From Paenibacillus thalictri (GTDB taxonomy: Bacteria > Bacillota > Bacilli > Paenibacillales > NBRC-103111): a stretch of 64,000 nucleotides of DNA. Made by a program: the position numbers and the translations under genes. The notes under the pieces were generated by a model that was given only the letters and a program-made list of their open reading frames with translations, was not told the DNA's origin and made no database searches. Where the stretch lies: the NCBI RefSeq assembly GCF_004307995.1, contig NZ_SIRE01000015.1, positions 1 through 64,000 of the forward strand, read 5' to 3'. Shown here piece by piece: positions 43,429 to 52,757 of the stretch (the stretch's first letter is position 1; each line of letters starts with the position of its first letter).

Positions 43429-44181
43429 TTACCATTCACCCGCGGAGCCGAATTTGCGCTGCACATTTTGCCCAAATTGCGCTCCGGCTGCGTCAATCGC
43501 CGACAGTATGTCCTCGGAAGAACGTCCCGCCGCGCTTCTTGCCGCAGGAATGACCGTGCTGCATTCGTTATCGTCCATAAACCGTGACGCTTCCAGCAAG
43601 CGTGGTTCGTCTTCCTGCGGGATGACGAGGAATCCGTGCTTGTCGGCATGAATCAATTGGCCCGGCTGCACCTTGCAGCCGAACACCTCTACCTCGATAC
43701 CCCAGCGCACCGGCGTGCTGTACGCATGACCTACGCACATTCTGCGGGCGAGCGCCTTGAATCCGGCATTCGTCATTTCGTCGATATCGCGGATGGCGCC
43801 ATCCACAATCGTACCGACACAGCCCAGCGCTTTGTGCATATTGCTGTTGACTTCCCCCCAGAACGCCCCGATGACGCGGGGTTTATCCAAATCCTGCACG
43901 ACCACGATCTTGGGTCCCGGCACACTTGCCACATACTTGCGGTATTCGCTCCATGCATTCGGATTGCTTTTCGGATGATCGGGATTGCTTGGCTCGAATT
44001 GGACGGTGACGGCATAACCGACCATCGGTCCCATCTGCGGCATATAATCCTTTGTTTCCTCCATATTAAAACCCGTGGTCCTGTCGTGTTTGGTAATGAT
44101 TTCCCACCCGTTGTAAATCGTCGGCGTATTCCATCGTTTCAGCTGAAGCAGCTCGCTGTGCGGCAGTCTCCGGTCGTTCAT
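43429..44181 (-). CDS. RraA-like aldolase/decarboxylase family protein
   Basis: A 250-residue member of the RraA/HMG-aldolase family, formerly called dimethylmenaquinone methyltransferase. Core motif: WGEVNSNMHKALGCVGTIVDGAIRDIDEM, with the Arg-Asp pair that binds metal and oxo-acid substrate, then VQPGQLIHADKHGFLVIP. About 60 extra N-terminal residues exist compared with RraA. The family cleaves 4-hydroxy-2-oxo acids or decarboxylates oxaloacetate. GGAG is nine bases before the ATG at 44181. Confidence 0.85.
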   Translation of the reverse strand: MNDRRLPHSELLQLKRWNTPTIYNGWEIITKHDRTTGFNMEETKDYMPQMGPMVGYAVTVQFEPSNPDHPKSNPNAWSEYRKYVASVPGPKIVVVQDLDKPRVIGAFWGEVNSNMHKALGCVGTIVDGAIRDIDEMTNAGFKALARRMCVGHAYSTPVRWGIEVEVFGCKVQPGQLIHADKHGFLVIPQEDEPRLLEASRFMDDNECSTVIPAARSAAGRSSEDILSAIDAAGAQFGQNVQRKFGSAGEW

Positions 44182-44351
44182 GAGGTCACTCTCCAATTGG
44201 TTGATTTTGCAGATCTATCCCCAGTGTAGCTTCCTTAGATAGCCCGTACGGATCAAATTTTCGGGTATAACGATCATATTTTCGGTTCATTCCGGCATGA
44301 AGCGGCGTCCCCGCTGCATACAACTAGGGTAAAACCTACGATCCGGGATGT

Positions 44352-46148
44352 GTGCCCATGGCCGAATCAAGCAGAAACGGAAAGCAGCCAAATTTCCTTC
44401 TTCTCATCGTTGATGAAGAGCGTTACCCGCCGGTCTATGAAAGCCCGGAAACCAGAGCTTGGTGCCGCCAAAACATGCCCGCCCATACGCTGCTGCGTAC
44501 TCACAGCATGGAGTTTGACCGGCATTATATCGGCAGCGCCGCCTGCTGTCCGAGCCGGGCCACGATGTTTACCGGCCACTATCCTTCGCTCCATGGGGTA
44601 ACCCAGACAAACGGCATCGCCAAAAGCGCCTTCGATTCCGACATGTTCTGGCTGAACCGCAATACGGTGCCTACGATGGGCAGCTATTTTCGCGAGGCCG
44701 GATACCAGACTTACTACAAGGGCAAGTGGCACATTTCATACGAAGACATCGTTGTACCAGGGACTCATGATGACGTGCCCAGTTATAATCCGGCAAATGG
44801 CGTCCCCGACCCGCAGCGGGAGGAATTGTACCTGCATGCCGATCCGCTGGATGCGTTTGGCTTCTCTTCGTGGATCGGGCCCGAACCTCATGGCCGCAAT
44901 CCGCGCAATTCCGCTTCTTCCGCGGCGGTCGGCTTAAGCGGACGGGACGTTGTATACGGCGCGGAAACCGTAGAGCTGCTTGAAGCGCTGGACCGGCAAA
45001 AACAAGCCGACCCAAACGCCAAACCTTGGCTGCTCGTCGCCTCATTTGTCAATCCGCACGATATTACGCTGTACGGTTCGCTGACCGCTCATCTGCCGCA
45101 GTTGTTCCGCTTCGAGGTCGACCCGATGCCGCAGGTCCCCGCCCCGCCGACCCTAAACGAGCGGCTTGATATGAAACCGCGCTGCCAGGCGAGCTACCGC
45201 GACATTTATCCGAGAGCGCTGCAGCCGATCCTCAATCAGCCGTTTTACCGCAAGCTGTATTACCAGCTGCAAAAAAACGCCGACCAGCAGATGATGCGTG
45301 TGCTGGACGCGCTGGACCGGTCCGCTTTTGGCGACGATACGATTGTCATCTTTACTTCCGACCACGGCGATCTGCTTGGAGCCCACAGCCATCTTCATCA
45401 AAAAATGTACTGCGCTTACGAAGAGGTGCTGCATGTGCCCTTCCTCATCCACAACAAGCGGCTGTTCCCGCAGCGGAGGCATTTTCCGGCATTGACTTCG
45501 CACTTGGACCTGCTGCCCACGATGCTGGGACTCGCGGGAGCCGACGCGGACGACATCCAGCGGCGGTTGCAGGGCAGCTTTGCCGACGTTCGCCCGCTGG
45601 TCGGGCGCAACCTGACTCCTTATGTATTCGGGGATAAAAGCATAGCGGAAATCGCGGACCAGCCGATCTATTTTATGACCGACGACGAAATTACCCGCGG
45701 CCAACACCAAATCAGTCCGTTGGGAAGGCCGTATCCGGCCGTCGTCCAGCCAAACCATATCGAGACGGTGATCGCTCCACTGGGGGATGGACCGCATAAA
45801 CAGCTGTGGAAGTATTCGCGGTATTTCGATAATCCGCAATTTTGGAGCGAACCGGGTGTACGGGATGAGACGGTTGAGGTATCCGGCGCCGGTCCGCAGC
45901 AGGAAGGGACAGCGTCAGAAGTGACGGCATCTTGTGCCGTTTCCGTGAAAACGGTGCCGGTGCCGGAGGAATATGAACTTTACAATTTAACCGAAGACCC
46001 ACTTGAGGTATATAATTTGGCGCATTCAACCTGGGCCACCTCCGAATCGGAGCTTTTCCGGCAGCAGATGGCGATCATTCTGGATGAACAGCGGCAGCGA
46101 AAACGCCTTACTCCGGCGCTAAGCACTCTTTCGCATTTCGGGCCTTAA
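44352..46148 (+). CDS. Sulfatase family protein, formylglycine-dependent
   Basis: A 598-residue sulfatase. NFLLLIVDEERYP begins the metal site; AACCPSRATMFTGHYPS carries the C-x-P-S-R maturation motif, with Cys65 as the target if the GTG at 44352 is used (an ATG lies two codons later). GKWHISYEDI, VIFTSDHGDLLGAHSHLHQKMYCAYEEVLHVPF and a C-terminal DPLEVYNLAH follow. No signal peptide. The double Cys is unusual. It differs strongly from the sulfatase at 15280 and so should act on another sulfate or phosphonate ester. It diverges from the RraA-like gene. Confidence 0.88.
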   Translation: MPMAESSRNGKQPNFLLLIVDEERYPPVYESPETRAWCRQNMPAHTLLRTHSMEFDRHYIGSAACCPSRATMFTGHYPSLHGVTQTNGIAKSAFDSDMFWLNRNTVPTMGSYFREAGYQTYYKGKWHISYEDIVVPGTHDDVPSYNPANGVPDPQREELYLHADPLDAFGFSSWIGPEPHGRNPRNSASSAAVGLSGRDVVYGAETVELLEALDRQKQADPNAKPWLLVASFVNPHDITLYGSLTAHLPQLFRFEVDPMPQVPAPPTLNERLDMKPRCQASYRDIYPRALQPILNQPFYRKLYYQLQKNADQQMMRVLDALDRSAFGDDTIVIFTSDHGDLLGAHSHLHQKMYCAYEEVLHVPFLIHNKRLFPQRRHFPALTSHLDLLPTMLGLAGADADDIQRRLQGSFADVRPLVGRNLTPYVFGDKSIAEIADQPIYFMTDDEITRGQHQISPLGRPYPAVVQPNHIETVIAPLGDGPHKQLWKYSRYFDNPQFWSEPGVRDETVEVSGAGPQQEGTASEVTASCAVSVKTVPVPEEYELYNLTEDPLEVYNLAHSTWATSESELFRQQMAIILDEQRQRKRLTPALSTLSHFGP

Positions 46149-46176
46149 TGCACTTCTCCGTCGCTTCATGCAACTT

Positions 46177-46256
46177 AAAAAGGTTCCCGCGCATGGGCGG
46201 ATATCCGCGTTGACTAACCGCGCGTATCCATCGTGATGCCGGGAACCGATTTTTAT
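46177..46256. terminator. Long terminator hairpin after the sulfatase gene
   Basis: GGTTCCCGCGCAT pairs with ATGCCGGGAACC across a 45-base loop that holds GCGGATATCCGC, itself a palindrome. GATTTTTATTTTA follows on the plus strand. It lies between convergent sulfatase and acetyltransferase genes. Confidence 0.65.
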
Positions 46257-46266
46257 TTTATATAAT

Positions 46267-46704
46267 TTACTGTTTGAGCGGCTTTACGAACCTGTATCCG
46301 GTGACGGCGAAACCCATGCGTTTATAAAATGCATGTGCCCTTTCCCGCTCCGGTTTGATGCCGCTTGTTAAGTACAAAGCGTTCGAGCCTTTTTCCCTTG
46401 CCCACTGTTCGGCGAAGGTAACAAGCGCTTTGCCGATTCCTTGGCCTTGCAGCTCTTGTTTCGTTACAAGTATGGAGATCTGGGTCACAACCCCGTCTTC
46501 TTCGTAGTAATAAATATCCCGGCACCCGATCATTCCCACGACTGCTCCGTCTTTTACAGCCACAAAGGTATAACAATGCGGCGTAGCTGAAATGACTTCC
46601 ATTCGCTGTATCATCTTATCCATGGTTGTCGGATAACCCAGATCAGCCATCAATTCGGTCAAATCTCCATCATCGCCGGGGATATAAGGGCGAATCTCCA
46701 TCAT
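46267..46704 (-). CDS. GNAT-family N-acetyltransferase
   Basis: A 145-residue GNAT enzyme. The acetyl-CoA-binding motif A is ISILVTKQELQGQGIGKALVTFAEQWAREKG, followed by SGIKPERERAHAFYKRMGFAVTGYRFVKPL. The substrate is unknown. The ATG at 46704 has AAAGGGAG upstream; the frame is open to 46755 but overlaps the previous gene. It lies 16 bases downstream of the DUF6886-like gene. Confidence 0.9.
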   Translation of the reverse strand: MMEIRPYIPGDDGDLTELMADLGYPTTMDKMIQRMEVISATPHCYTFVAVKDGAVVGMIGCRDIYYYEEDGVVTQISILVTKQELQGQGIGKALVTFAEQWAREKGSNALYLTSGIKPERERAHAFYKRMGFAVTGYRFVKPLKQ

Positions 46705-46720
46705 GCAGCACTCCCTTTCT

Positions 46721-47236
46721 TCAGGTTCGGGCAAATTCAAATCGGTGGATGCCAAAATCGGTTAACGTAACGGATTGCAAAATGGCTTCCCGCAGAGGAT
46801 TCAGATTGGGGGTAAACCGGAGTTCGATGTTCATCGCTGTTAATTTTTCAATTAAGTTCGAGATCGCGTCGACTTGCAGCGGCTTTATCGTTTGCTCGGA
46901 TATGTAATAACCGGCAGTCTCATCGAACAGCTTAAAGCTCTCCGCCGGAAACATGTATCTGTACATCGTCGTTTCGCTAATCGCTTTGTACCAGCCCGTT
47001 TCAACCGTCACGATCTTATCCGAGCGGCTTGATCCGAAAAAAAGCGCCTCGTCGCGTTCACTCAAGCCTTCCGATCTGGTATACACAATCCGCGGGCAAT
47101 TTCTCGGAAAATAAAAGGTAAACTCATGTTCGCGGTCGATCGCCCAGACGACGGGCGGCATATTTTGGCGGTTGGCTTTCACTCTTGGCACAAAAACCTC
47201 AATATTCGGCTCTTCGCTAAAATGATAAAGATACAA
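46721..47236 (-). CDS. DUF6886-like conserved protein
   Basis: A 171-residue soluble protein beginning LYLYHFSEEPNIEVFVPRV and with VVWAIDREHEFTFYFPRNCPRI, matching a conserved Firmicutes family of unknown function (DUF6886, from memory). The HFSEEP and FVPR words resemble NAD-binding ART-like folds, but I cannot show a catalytic site. The TTG has GGAGGAGA upstream. It forms a pair with the acetyltransferase gene. Confidence 0.75.
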   Translation of the reverse strand: MYLYHFSEEPNIEVFVPRVKANRQNMPPVVWAIDREHEFTFYFPRNCPRIVYTRSEGLSERDEALFFGSSRSDKIVTVETGWYKAISETTMYRYMFPAESFKLFDETAGYYISEQTIKPLQVDAISNLIEKLTAMNIELRFTPNLNPLREAILQSVTLTDFGIHRFEFART

Positions 47237-47333
47237 AGTATCTCCTCCATCATGACATGATTGTCTACAACGGCGCGATCCGATTCGCTTGACCCAGAAC
47301 GGCCGTCCCGTTTACCGTTTGGTTACCGTTCAG

Positions 47334-47906
47334 CTACCTGTCCATAATGTCTTTGTACAACTGATCCCGCTCTTCCTTCTGACCTTCATAAATGCCCAAA
47401 TAATCAAAAACTGCAAACGAAAAGTCGACAAAAGCACGTCCTTGGGCCGTAATGACATGCCCATCGCGGACTACACGCCGGTGGATGTAATTATCTCTGG
47501 GGAACGGATCGGCCACGCCTAAATCACGGATCCGCTCTATCGAACATGATGTGGTAAATTGAGTCTTGTTCAGAATACCGGCTCTTCCCAAATATTGCGG
47601 ACCGTTGCATATGGCTGCCAGCAGCTTTTGTTCCCGGTCAAGCTTAAGAAGAAATGCCGTCAATTCTTCACGTTGATCGCGAATCGGCCCGCCAGGGATA
47701 ATAAGGCCTTCCACATCTTGAAGCGACATTGCTTCACCCAGCGTGATATGAGGTTTGTAACACAGACCCGATTCGCTGACCACAGGCTCATGGCTGTATC
47801 CGACCGTCAGCACTTCTTTGTTTCCGACATTTTTGATCTTATGGAACGCTAAGGTGATCTCAAAATCGGCGAAATCTTCCGAGATAAAACAAAGTATGTT
47901 CCCCAT
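47334..47906 (-). CDS. DJ-1/PfpI family protein
   Basis: A 190-residue protein of the DJ-1/PfpI/YdeA class. The nucleophile elbow AAICNGPQYLGRAG carries the conserved Cys, preceded by EGLIIPGGPIRDQREELTAFLLKLD, with DGHVITAQGRAFVDFSFAVFDYLGI at the end. Members act as glyoxalases, deglycases, peptidases or amidotransferase-like enzymes; which is unclear here. A weak ribosome site GGGGTG precedes the ATG. Confidence 0.9.
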   Translation of the reverse strand: MGNILCFISEDFADFEITLAFHKIKNVGNKEVLTVGYSHEPVVSESGLCYKPHITLGEAMSLQDVEGLIIPGGPIRDQREELTAFLLKLDREQKLLAAICNGPQYLGRAGILNKTQFTTSCSIERIRDLGVADPFPRDNYIHRRVVRDGHVITAQGRAFVDFSFAVFDYLGIYEGQKEERDQLYKDIMDR

Positions 47907-47958
47907 AGTTACACCCCGTACATATAGGATTTTCGATGCCCATTCCGCAGAAACCCAT

Positions 47959-48264
47959 TTACCGTGAACTTAAAAATGGAGGGATTATAATCAGCAAAAC
48001 AGCAGAGCCGGCCAGTATAAATGTCGTCCTCTTGGAGAGTTTTTCCCTCCCCTTGCCAATGTACCAACCGGAGAACTGCAGCTTATTTCTATAAAGAACA
48101 AAAAATAGATTAAAAATGGCAACCCATGCCAACCAGGCATACTCCATATTTTTCAAGTTGAACCCCAGGCTTGAATACACATAACCCAATAAAGTACTCA
48201 ACAACCCGCCGAAGATAAATAGCAATACAATGATGCGTAAAATCTCCAAAATGGAATAAAACAC
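47959..48264 (-). CDS. Small membrane protein, function unknown
   Basis: A 101-residue protein with three predicted membrane helices (about 8-28, 42-60, 78-97) joined by a basic loop (GKGREKLSKR). GTG start with GGGGG upstream. I do not recognise the family. Confidence 0.65.
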   Translation of the reverse strand: MFYSILEILRIIVLLFIFGGLLSTLLGYVYSSLGFNLKNMEYAWLAWVAIFNLFFVLYRNKLQFSGWYIGKGREKLSKRTTFILAGSAVLLIIIPPFLSSR

Positions 48265-48720
48265 GACACACCCCCACTAAAATTCCTTTCAAATCAAAAG
48301 AAACGTAACATGAGTGATTTCCATCTTAGCATACATTGTGCCCGGACAACTAGAGATGTTACAGAGTCCGGGTTAATCTACAACTCCCCCCTCACGCTGG
48401 AACCGGCTCGTCACCCAAGGTTGTTACAAAACAAAAAATGACTCCTGCAGTGTGCAGGAATCACCTTCTGAGATAACTTGTAACGTACAATTTTTAGCGG
48501 CATGGTTAACCGCGAAGGGACTGTAGCCCGCTGCCGAACGGATTCCCCTATAGGATCCGCAGCCGCCCGCCGGGCTTTTGCTGGTTGTTCATTCTATTGG
48601 CCAATCGAACCGAAAGAAGCCAGCACTCGCAGCCAGGCATCGTCGTCGCTTGGCCGCAGCTTGCCTCTCCATGCGGCAGCATTCATAAGCGATTCCGGCG
48701 TCCATGCGCCAGACGCATAG
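48265..48720. other. Gene-poor region with possible remnant
   Basis: 456 bases. A small hairpin TCCTGCA-GTG-TGCAGGA is near 48444-48461. On the minus strand just after the cytochrome-like gene (48720-48605) a short open frame reads WTPESLMNAAAWRGKL and RPSDDDAWLRVLASFGSIGQ then stop. It has no start or ribosome site and looks like the end of a decayed gene. Confidence 0.35.
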
Positions 48721-49086
48721 TTACAGCACATGCCGAACGGCATTGACGGAAAACAAAATCGTACCGGCGACCACGCATACGCCTCCGGCCGATACGGCTG
48801 CTACGAATGCGACGCTTCCCGTCAGCAGCATACACGCCAGCCCCGCCATCATAATCGGAATGCCGAGCATATGCAGCCAGAAATGCCATTTGCCAAGCCT
48901 GGATTTGGCGGCATCAGGAAATAGATGATACAGCAAGCCCCCAAGCGCCAGCGATACCCATCCCAGCAAGTTAAGATGGGCATGGACCGGAGCCAGCGTA
49001 TAGTTTTCCGTCATGGACATCGCCATTCCCATAACAACTCCTATAACAAAATACAAAGTGGAACCAACGATCATTGTTCTGGCCAA
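48721..49086 (-). CDS. Cytochrome c oxidase subunit I-like small membrane protein
   Basis: A 121-residue protein with four membrane helices. The histidines in TLAPVHAHLNLLGWVSLALGGLLYHLFP and GKWHFWLHMLGIPIMMAG resemble the haem/copper environment of a truncated oxidase subunit I or an NO-reductase-like protein. At a fifth of the length of real subunit I it cannot be an oxidase alone; it could be a haem sensor or NO-related protein. Its promoter shares an unusual module with the DUF2269 gene at 52758. Confidence 0.7.
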   Translation of the reverse strand: MARTMIVGSTLYFVIGVVMGMAMSMTENYTLAPVHAHLNLLGWVSLALGGLLYHLFPDAAKSRLGKWHFWLHMLGIPIMMAGLACMLLTGSVAFVAAVSAGGVCVVAGTILFSVNAVRHVL

Positions 49087-49184
49087 AGCAAATCTCCTCC
49101 TTCATTCAGTTGCATAAGTTTCTTTCCTTGCGCCGGGCACCATAATACGCGCTTTGCGGATGCCAGACCCGCGGTCCGCATGAC

Positions 49185-49256
49185 ATTCAATGTACCATGA
49201 CCCGCTTCATTCCGGTATTATACGATCGTATAGTTATGCATCATACGATCGTACAG
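49185..49256 (-). promoter_or_regulatory. Promoter module shared with the DUF2269 gene
   Basis: Minus strand: AACTATACGATCGTATAATA (49235-49216), in which TATAAT overlaps the palindrome TATACGATCGTATA, then exactly 17 bases, then CATGGTACATTGAAT (49199-49185). A second TACGATCGTA palindrome is at 49244-49253. The -35 is poor (TATGAT), so an activator or relief of a repressor is likely. Confidence 0.7.
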
Positions 49257-49350
49257 TTGTGGCTTCATAGGCCCCTGTGCGGCTGCACCGCCAAACGCCA
49301 AAAAGCCCACCTCCCGAATGGGACGCGAGCTTGCAAACAGCACCGCCTTG

Positions 49351-51396
49351 TCAGCCGATGCGCGGCTTACCGGAAAACATCTTGATCAACTGGCCGCGGC
49401 CTTTCACCGCCAGCTTGCTGTAGATCGAACTGACATGTTTCTTTACCGTAATTTCGCTGACAAACAGTGCCTTGGCGATCTCGCCGTTCGTCAAACCGTC
49501 GAGCACGAGGGCCACGACTTCCCGTTCCCGTTCCGTAAGCTGGCTGCCCGGTCCGTCGAACAAGATCAGTTCGTCGGGAAGGCCGCCGCGCCTCAGCAAA
49601 AATCGGAGAAACACCTCCAGCTTATCCCCTCGCGTATCGAGCACAAACGTCGGGGTCGGCGTTTTGCCATCATAATGCCGGTGGATGACCCCCGCCGCCG
49701 GCTGAAAGCCGAGATTCAGATGCGACATGCTAAAAAACTCCATTGGCGGCGGAGAAGCGAAAAACAGCCCGCCGGAGCACATATACGAGAACATCAAATA
49801 CATCGCCTCCAGCACCATGTCCTGGTTCTGCCAATCGGCATAGTCGATTGTCCGTATGAACCAGCCCGCCTGTCCGGGAGGTTCGGCCTCCAGAAGCCGG
49901 CGCTCCGGCGGCGTCAGTGAAAGCAAATACGGGCTTGCGAACGGATCGCGGATTAAAGAAGGCAAGGTGCCCTTATGAATCGGAATGATCACGGCCAGTC
50001 CGATTGCTTCCCCATTCGTGTTACGAAGCAGCATGACCGACTGCTGGTCGAGCTCGACCCAGGTGCGCAAGTCCAAAAGCTTGATCGTCATCGTCATGTC
50101 TTCTTTGCCCACGAATTCGCTGTAACGCTCCTCCGTTTCCGGGTCCATGCCGGATAACTTCAGAGGGGTCGCCGCTTCGAGCCGTTTGCGCAAGTACGCT
50201 TCCCCTTCATCCAAATTGGCAGGCGTCACCAGCTCCCATGTATACCGGCCGCGGGAGTATGATTGGAGCAGCGAGCGAATGAGCGGAATACCGGTGTAAT
50301 AAAACAGCTCCCCGACTTCCCACTCCGTATTTCGGTAGGAAGCGGATTCGCGGATTCTCGCTGCGTAATAAAGCGCCGCCCTGGTACGCAGCCGCTCGAA
50401 ATAAGCTGGCATTCGTTCCTCAAGCTGCTTGCGCATGGCCATCCGCATCAGATCGTGAAGCATCCAGCCGCGCTCCGTCTTACGGACAAAAGACAAAGAT
50501 ACGAGCTGCCCGAACGTCTCGTCGCCGACATCCCGGTCCAGGGCCGCCTGCAGCACTTCCCTGTTCACATGCAGCAATATAGCCGCCGCCTCAACCACTG
50601 TCCGCAGCAAATCGTCAGGCACTTCCCTCAACCACGCCTTAGCCAAATGCTCGAACCATTCCTCCCAATCGCCGGACCGCCCGGTCCAATCCTCGTGCGG
50701 ACGGACGACGGACGCCAGCGACAACGCGAGCGGATGGCCGCCCGTCTTACGCCAGACGGTGTCGATCCGCTCCTCGTCGGTCAAGCCGCATTGCCGTAGA
50801 TAAGCCGTGCTTTCCGGTCCTGTCAGCGGCTCCAGCGGCATGAACAGGATGTGCTCCCGCAGCGCGGGGGAAAGAATCCATTGATCTTTCAGACGGTAAC
50901 GGCCCGCCGCAATCAACAAGACGCCGTCAGGCAGCCATTTGATAAAACGCTCCCGTATCCAGCTGTCGAGGTCGCCCATCTCCTCGTACGTGTCCAGCGC
51001 GATAACGACCTTCGTTTCCGCGGCCAATTGTTCCAAACGGGTTAAGCAGGCGTCCACCGGATCGGTTAACGGCGGACGGCCGCCCGGCATTTGCCGCAGC
51101 AGCTGCCGGCACAACAAATCTCCTTTATGGTTGAAATCGCGGCTATCCACCTGCAGCATCACCGCGCCCGCCCGCAGCGCCTGACGACGGAACGCATTAA
51201 GCAGGAAACTTTTGCCGATGCCGGCTGTTCCGTACAGGCTCCATATCGTATAGCCATCCGCCCGGCCTGACAAAAAGCGCTGAAATTGCGCAAGCGGCTC
51301 GCTGCGGCCCGCTATATATTCGTCTTCCCTCAGATCCATCCTGTTCATCGGTTCCCGCCCGTCCCGCGCGGCGGATTTGTCCATGTCGTTTGGCAT
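49351..51396 (-). CDS. STAND-type ATPase with LuxR helix-turn-helix
   Basis: A regulator of about 681 residues. Walker A SLYGTAGIGKS is at about residues 53-63, a Walker B-like VVIALDTYEEMGD follows, then winged-helix and helical regions, a central acetyltransferase-like stretch (about 430-480, AIGLAVIIPIHKGTL), and a C-terminal LuxR domain (LTEREREVVALVLDGLTNGEIAKALFVSEITVKKHVSSIYSKL). The ATG at 51396 has AAGGGG about ten bases upstream. It lies between the two genes with the shared promoter module and is the best local candidate for their regulator (inference). Confidence 0.85.
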   Translation of the reverse strand: MPNDMDKSAARDGREPMNRMDLREDEYIAGRSEPLAQFQRFLSGRADGYTIWSLYGTAGIGKSFLLNAFRRQALRAGAVMLQVDSRDFNHKGDLLCRQLLRQMPGGRPPLTDPVDACLTRLEQLAAETKVVIALDTYEEMGDLDSWIRERFIKWLPDGVLLIAAGRYRLKDQWILSPALREHILFMPLEPLTGPESTAYLRQCGLTDEERIDTVWRKTGGHPLALSLASVVRPHEDWTGRSGDWEEWFEHLAKAWLREVPDDLLRTVVEAAAILLHVNREVLQAALDRDVGDETFGQLVSLSFVRKTERGWMLHDLMRMAMRKQLEERMPAYFERLRTRAALYYAARIRESASYRNTEWEVGELFYYTGIPLIRSLLQSYSRGRYTWELVTPANLDEGEAYLRKRLEAATPLKLSGMDPETEERYSEFVGKEDMTMTIKLLDLRTWVELDQQSVMLLRNTNGEAIGLAVIIPIHKGTLPSLIRDPFASPYLLSLTPPERRLLEAEPPGQAGWFIRTIDYADWQNQDMVLEAMYLMFSYMCSGGLFFASPPPMEFFSMSHLNLGFQPAAGVIHRHYDGKTPTPTFVLDTRGDKLEVFLRFLLRRGGLPDELILFDGPGSQLTEREREVVALVLDGLTNGEIAKALFVSEITVKKHVSSIYSKLAVKGRGQLIKMFSGKPRIG

Positions 51397-51742
51397 CTTT
51401 ACCATTCCCCTTGATCGTTTCAAAGATTAGCCCCGGACACGTAAAGGGCGGCTCCCAGCGGTTTAATGCGAAATTCAGGTAGAATTGGCCGATGCGCTTG
51501 CTTAGGTCCAAGTCCGTTCCTGGTGCTGCTTCAGCATATGCGACGTTCGTTTTTCCCTGAATAAACGATTCGCCGCACCCGCTTCAAACTCCTTTTTGTA
51601 GGTGCGGGTTACAACTGGGCTATTTTCCTTTATAGTCTCAAATCCTATTGTGAAGATGGCGATGGTATCCCCTATCATAAACGTAAGTTTTAATCATTTA
51701 AGTTATACTGCTCGGTCCACTATGGGGGAACGAAAGCTTAAT

Positions 51743-51768
51743 AAACCGCCTTTTCACCAAGGCGGTTT
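51743..51768 (+). terminator. Hairpin with T-run, plus strand
   Basis: The stem AAACCGCCTT/AAGGCGGTTT with loop TTCACC, then TCTT. There is no obvious plus-strand gene upstream. Confidence 0.55.
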
Positions 51769-51782
51769 TCTTATGGTCAAAC

Positions 51783-51807
51783 AAAAAAAGCCGCATAAGC
51801 TGCGACT
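51783..51807 (-). terminator. Hairpin with T-run, minus strand
   Basis: Minus strand AGTCGCA-GCTTA-TGCGGCT followed by seven T. It may end a short RNA starting near 51850. Confidence 0.6.
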
Positions 51808-51856
51808 CGGAAGTAGGCATATCTTTTTGCGCCCGATGCAAAGAACCAAAATAAAC

Positions 51857-51903
51857 GTAAAAATCGCCTTTGTCCGGCTGTCTGAGCCAGAGCAAAGGCG
51901 ATT
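51857..51903 (-). terminator. Terminator of the DUF2269-SDR operon
   Basis: Minus strand AATCGCCTTTG pairs with CAAAGGCGATT around a loop with an inner GGCT/AGCC stem, followed by TTTTTACG. It lies about 54 bases after the SDR stop. Confidence 0.8.
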
Positions 51904-51956
51904 GCGAGCCCGGGGAACACACCTTACCGGCCGCTTGTTCAGCGTGCAATGAATTA

Positions 51957-52709
51957 CTAACCCATATCGATGCCGCCGTTTACTTTCATACAGCTTCCGG
52001 TGACGAACCGGCTCTCTTCACTGGCAAAAAAGGCAATCGCCCCCGACAGATCATCCGGCAAAGCTACCCGCTGCACCGGGGTCATGGCCGCGATTTGCTG
52101 TTTGACCGCTTCCGGCGTTACGCTTGACGCTTCCGTTTCGACCAGTCCGGGCGAAACGATGTTGGCGGTCACCCCATGAGGAGCGCTCTCCAGCGCCACA
52201 TATTTGACGAACGCCTCAAGTGCCGCTTTGGCCGAGCCGTGCGCGGCCATATAGGGCAGCGGAACGTCTGCCGCATTGCTGGAAATGTAAATCATTCTGC
52301 CGTATTTCCGTTCAATCATGGCAGGCAGTACAGCTTTCGTTAATGTAAAAGCGGCTTTCATCTCGTCGTTTAACTTCTGAGCTAACTCTTCCCATTCCAT
52401 TCCCATTACCGGCTTCATGACAAAAGACATATGCGCATTGCTCACCAGAATGTCAATATCGCCCCATGCTTCCCGAATGGAAGCCAGCGCTTCCCCTACT
52501 TGTTCAGGATCGCGCACGTCCGCTCTGGCGAGCATCGCTTCTCCCCCGGCTTGCCGGATCTGGTCTACGACAGCCTGCGCCGATTCCGCCTGCCGTACAT
52601 AATTGACGGCAACCTTGGCCCCAAGCCGGGCCAGCTCCAACGCTGCTGACGCCCCGATTCCGCGGCCCCCTCCCGATACAAATGCAACTTTACCATGTAA
52701 ATGATTCAT
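51957..52709 (-). CDS. SDR-family protein with altered catalytic site
   Basis: A 250-residue short-chain dehydrogenase fold: GKVAFVSGGGRGIGASAALELARLGAKVAV (NAD(P) site), ILVSNAHMS (in place of NNAG), MIYISSNAADVPLPYM and the ending GAIAFFASEESRFVTGSCMKVNGGIDMG. The Y-x-x-x-K catalytic pair reads H-G-S-A-K: the Tyr is His. Activity may be changed or lost. The ATG at 52709 has GGAGGG six bases upstream. It is 48 bases after the DUF2269 gene, so in one operon with it. Confidence 0.88.
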   Translation of the reverse strand: MNHLHGKVAFVSGGGRGIGASAALELARLGAKVAVNYVRQAESAQAVVDQIRQAGGEAMLARADVRDPEQVGEALASIREAWGDIDILVSNAHMSFVMKPVMGMEWEELAQKLNDEMKAAFTLTKAVLPAMIERKYGRMIYISSNAADVPLPYMAAHGSAKAALEAFVKYVALESAPHGVTANIVSPGLVETEASSVTPEAVKQQIAAMTPVQRVALPDDLSGAIAFFASEESRFVTGSCMKVNGGIDMG

Positions 52710-52757
52710 ATAGTTCCCTCCAAATGTGTGATCACAATTTTTATCCAAACTTTAGCT

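Larger units (their letters stand above)
51397..51956. other. Terminator-rich region without a confident gene
   Basis: 560 bases. Three terminator-like hairpins are listed separately. A 58-residue open frame at 51678-51502 (minus) starts MIGDTIAIFTIGFETIKENS but has no ribosome site. The region resembles a small-RNA locus, but I could not place a convincing promoter. Confidence 0.4.

Noticed and set aside
51502..51678. 58-codon minus-strand ORF
   Set aside because: No ribosome site and no recognisable product; kept only as a note in the intergenic entry.
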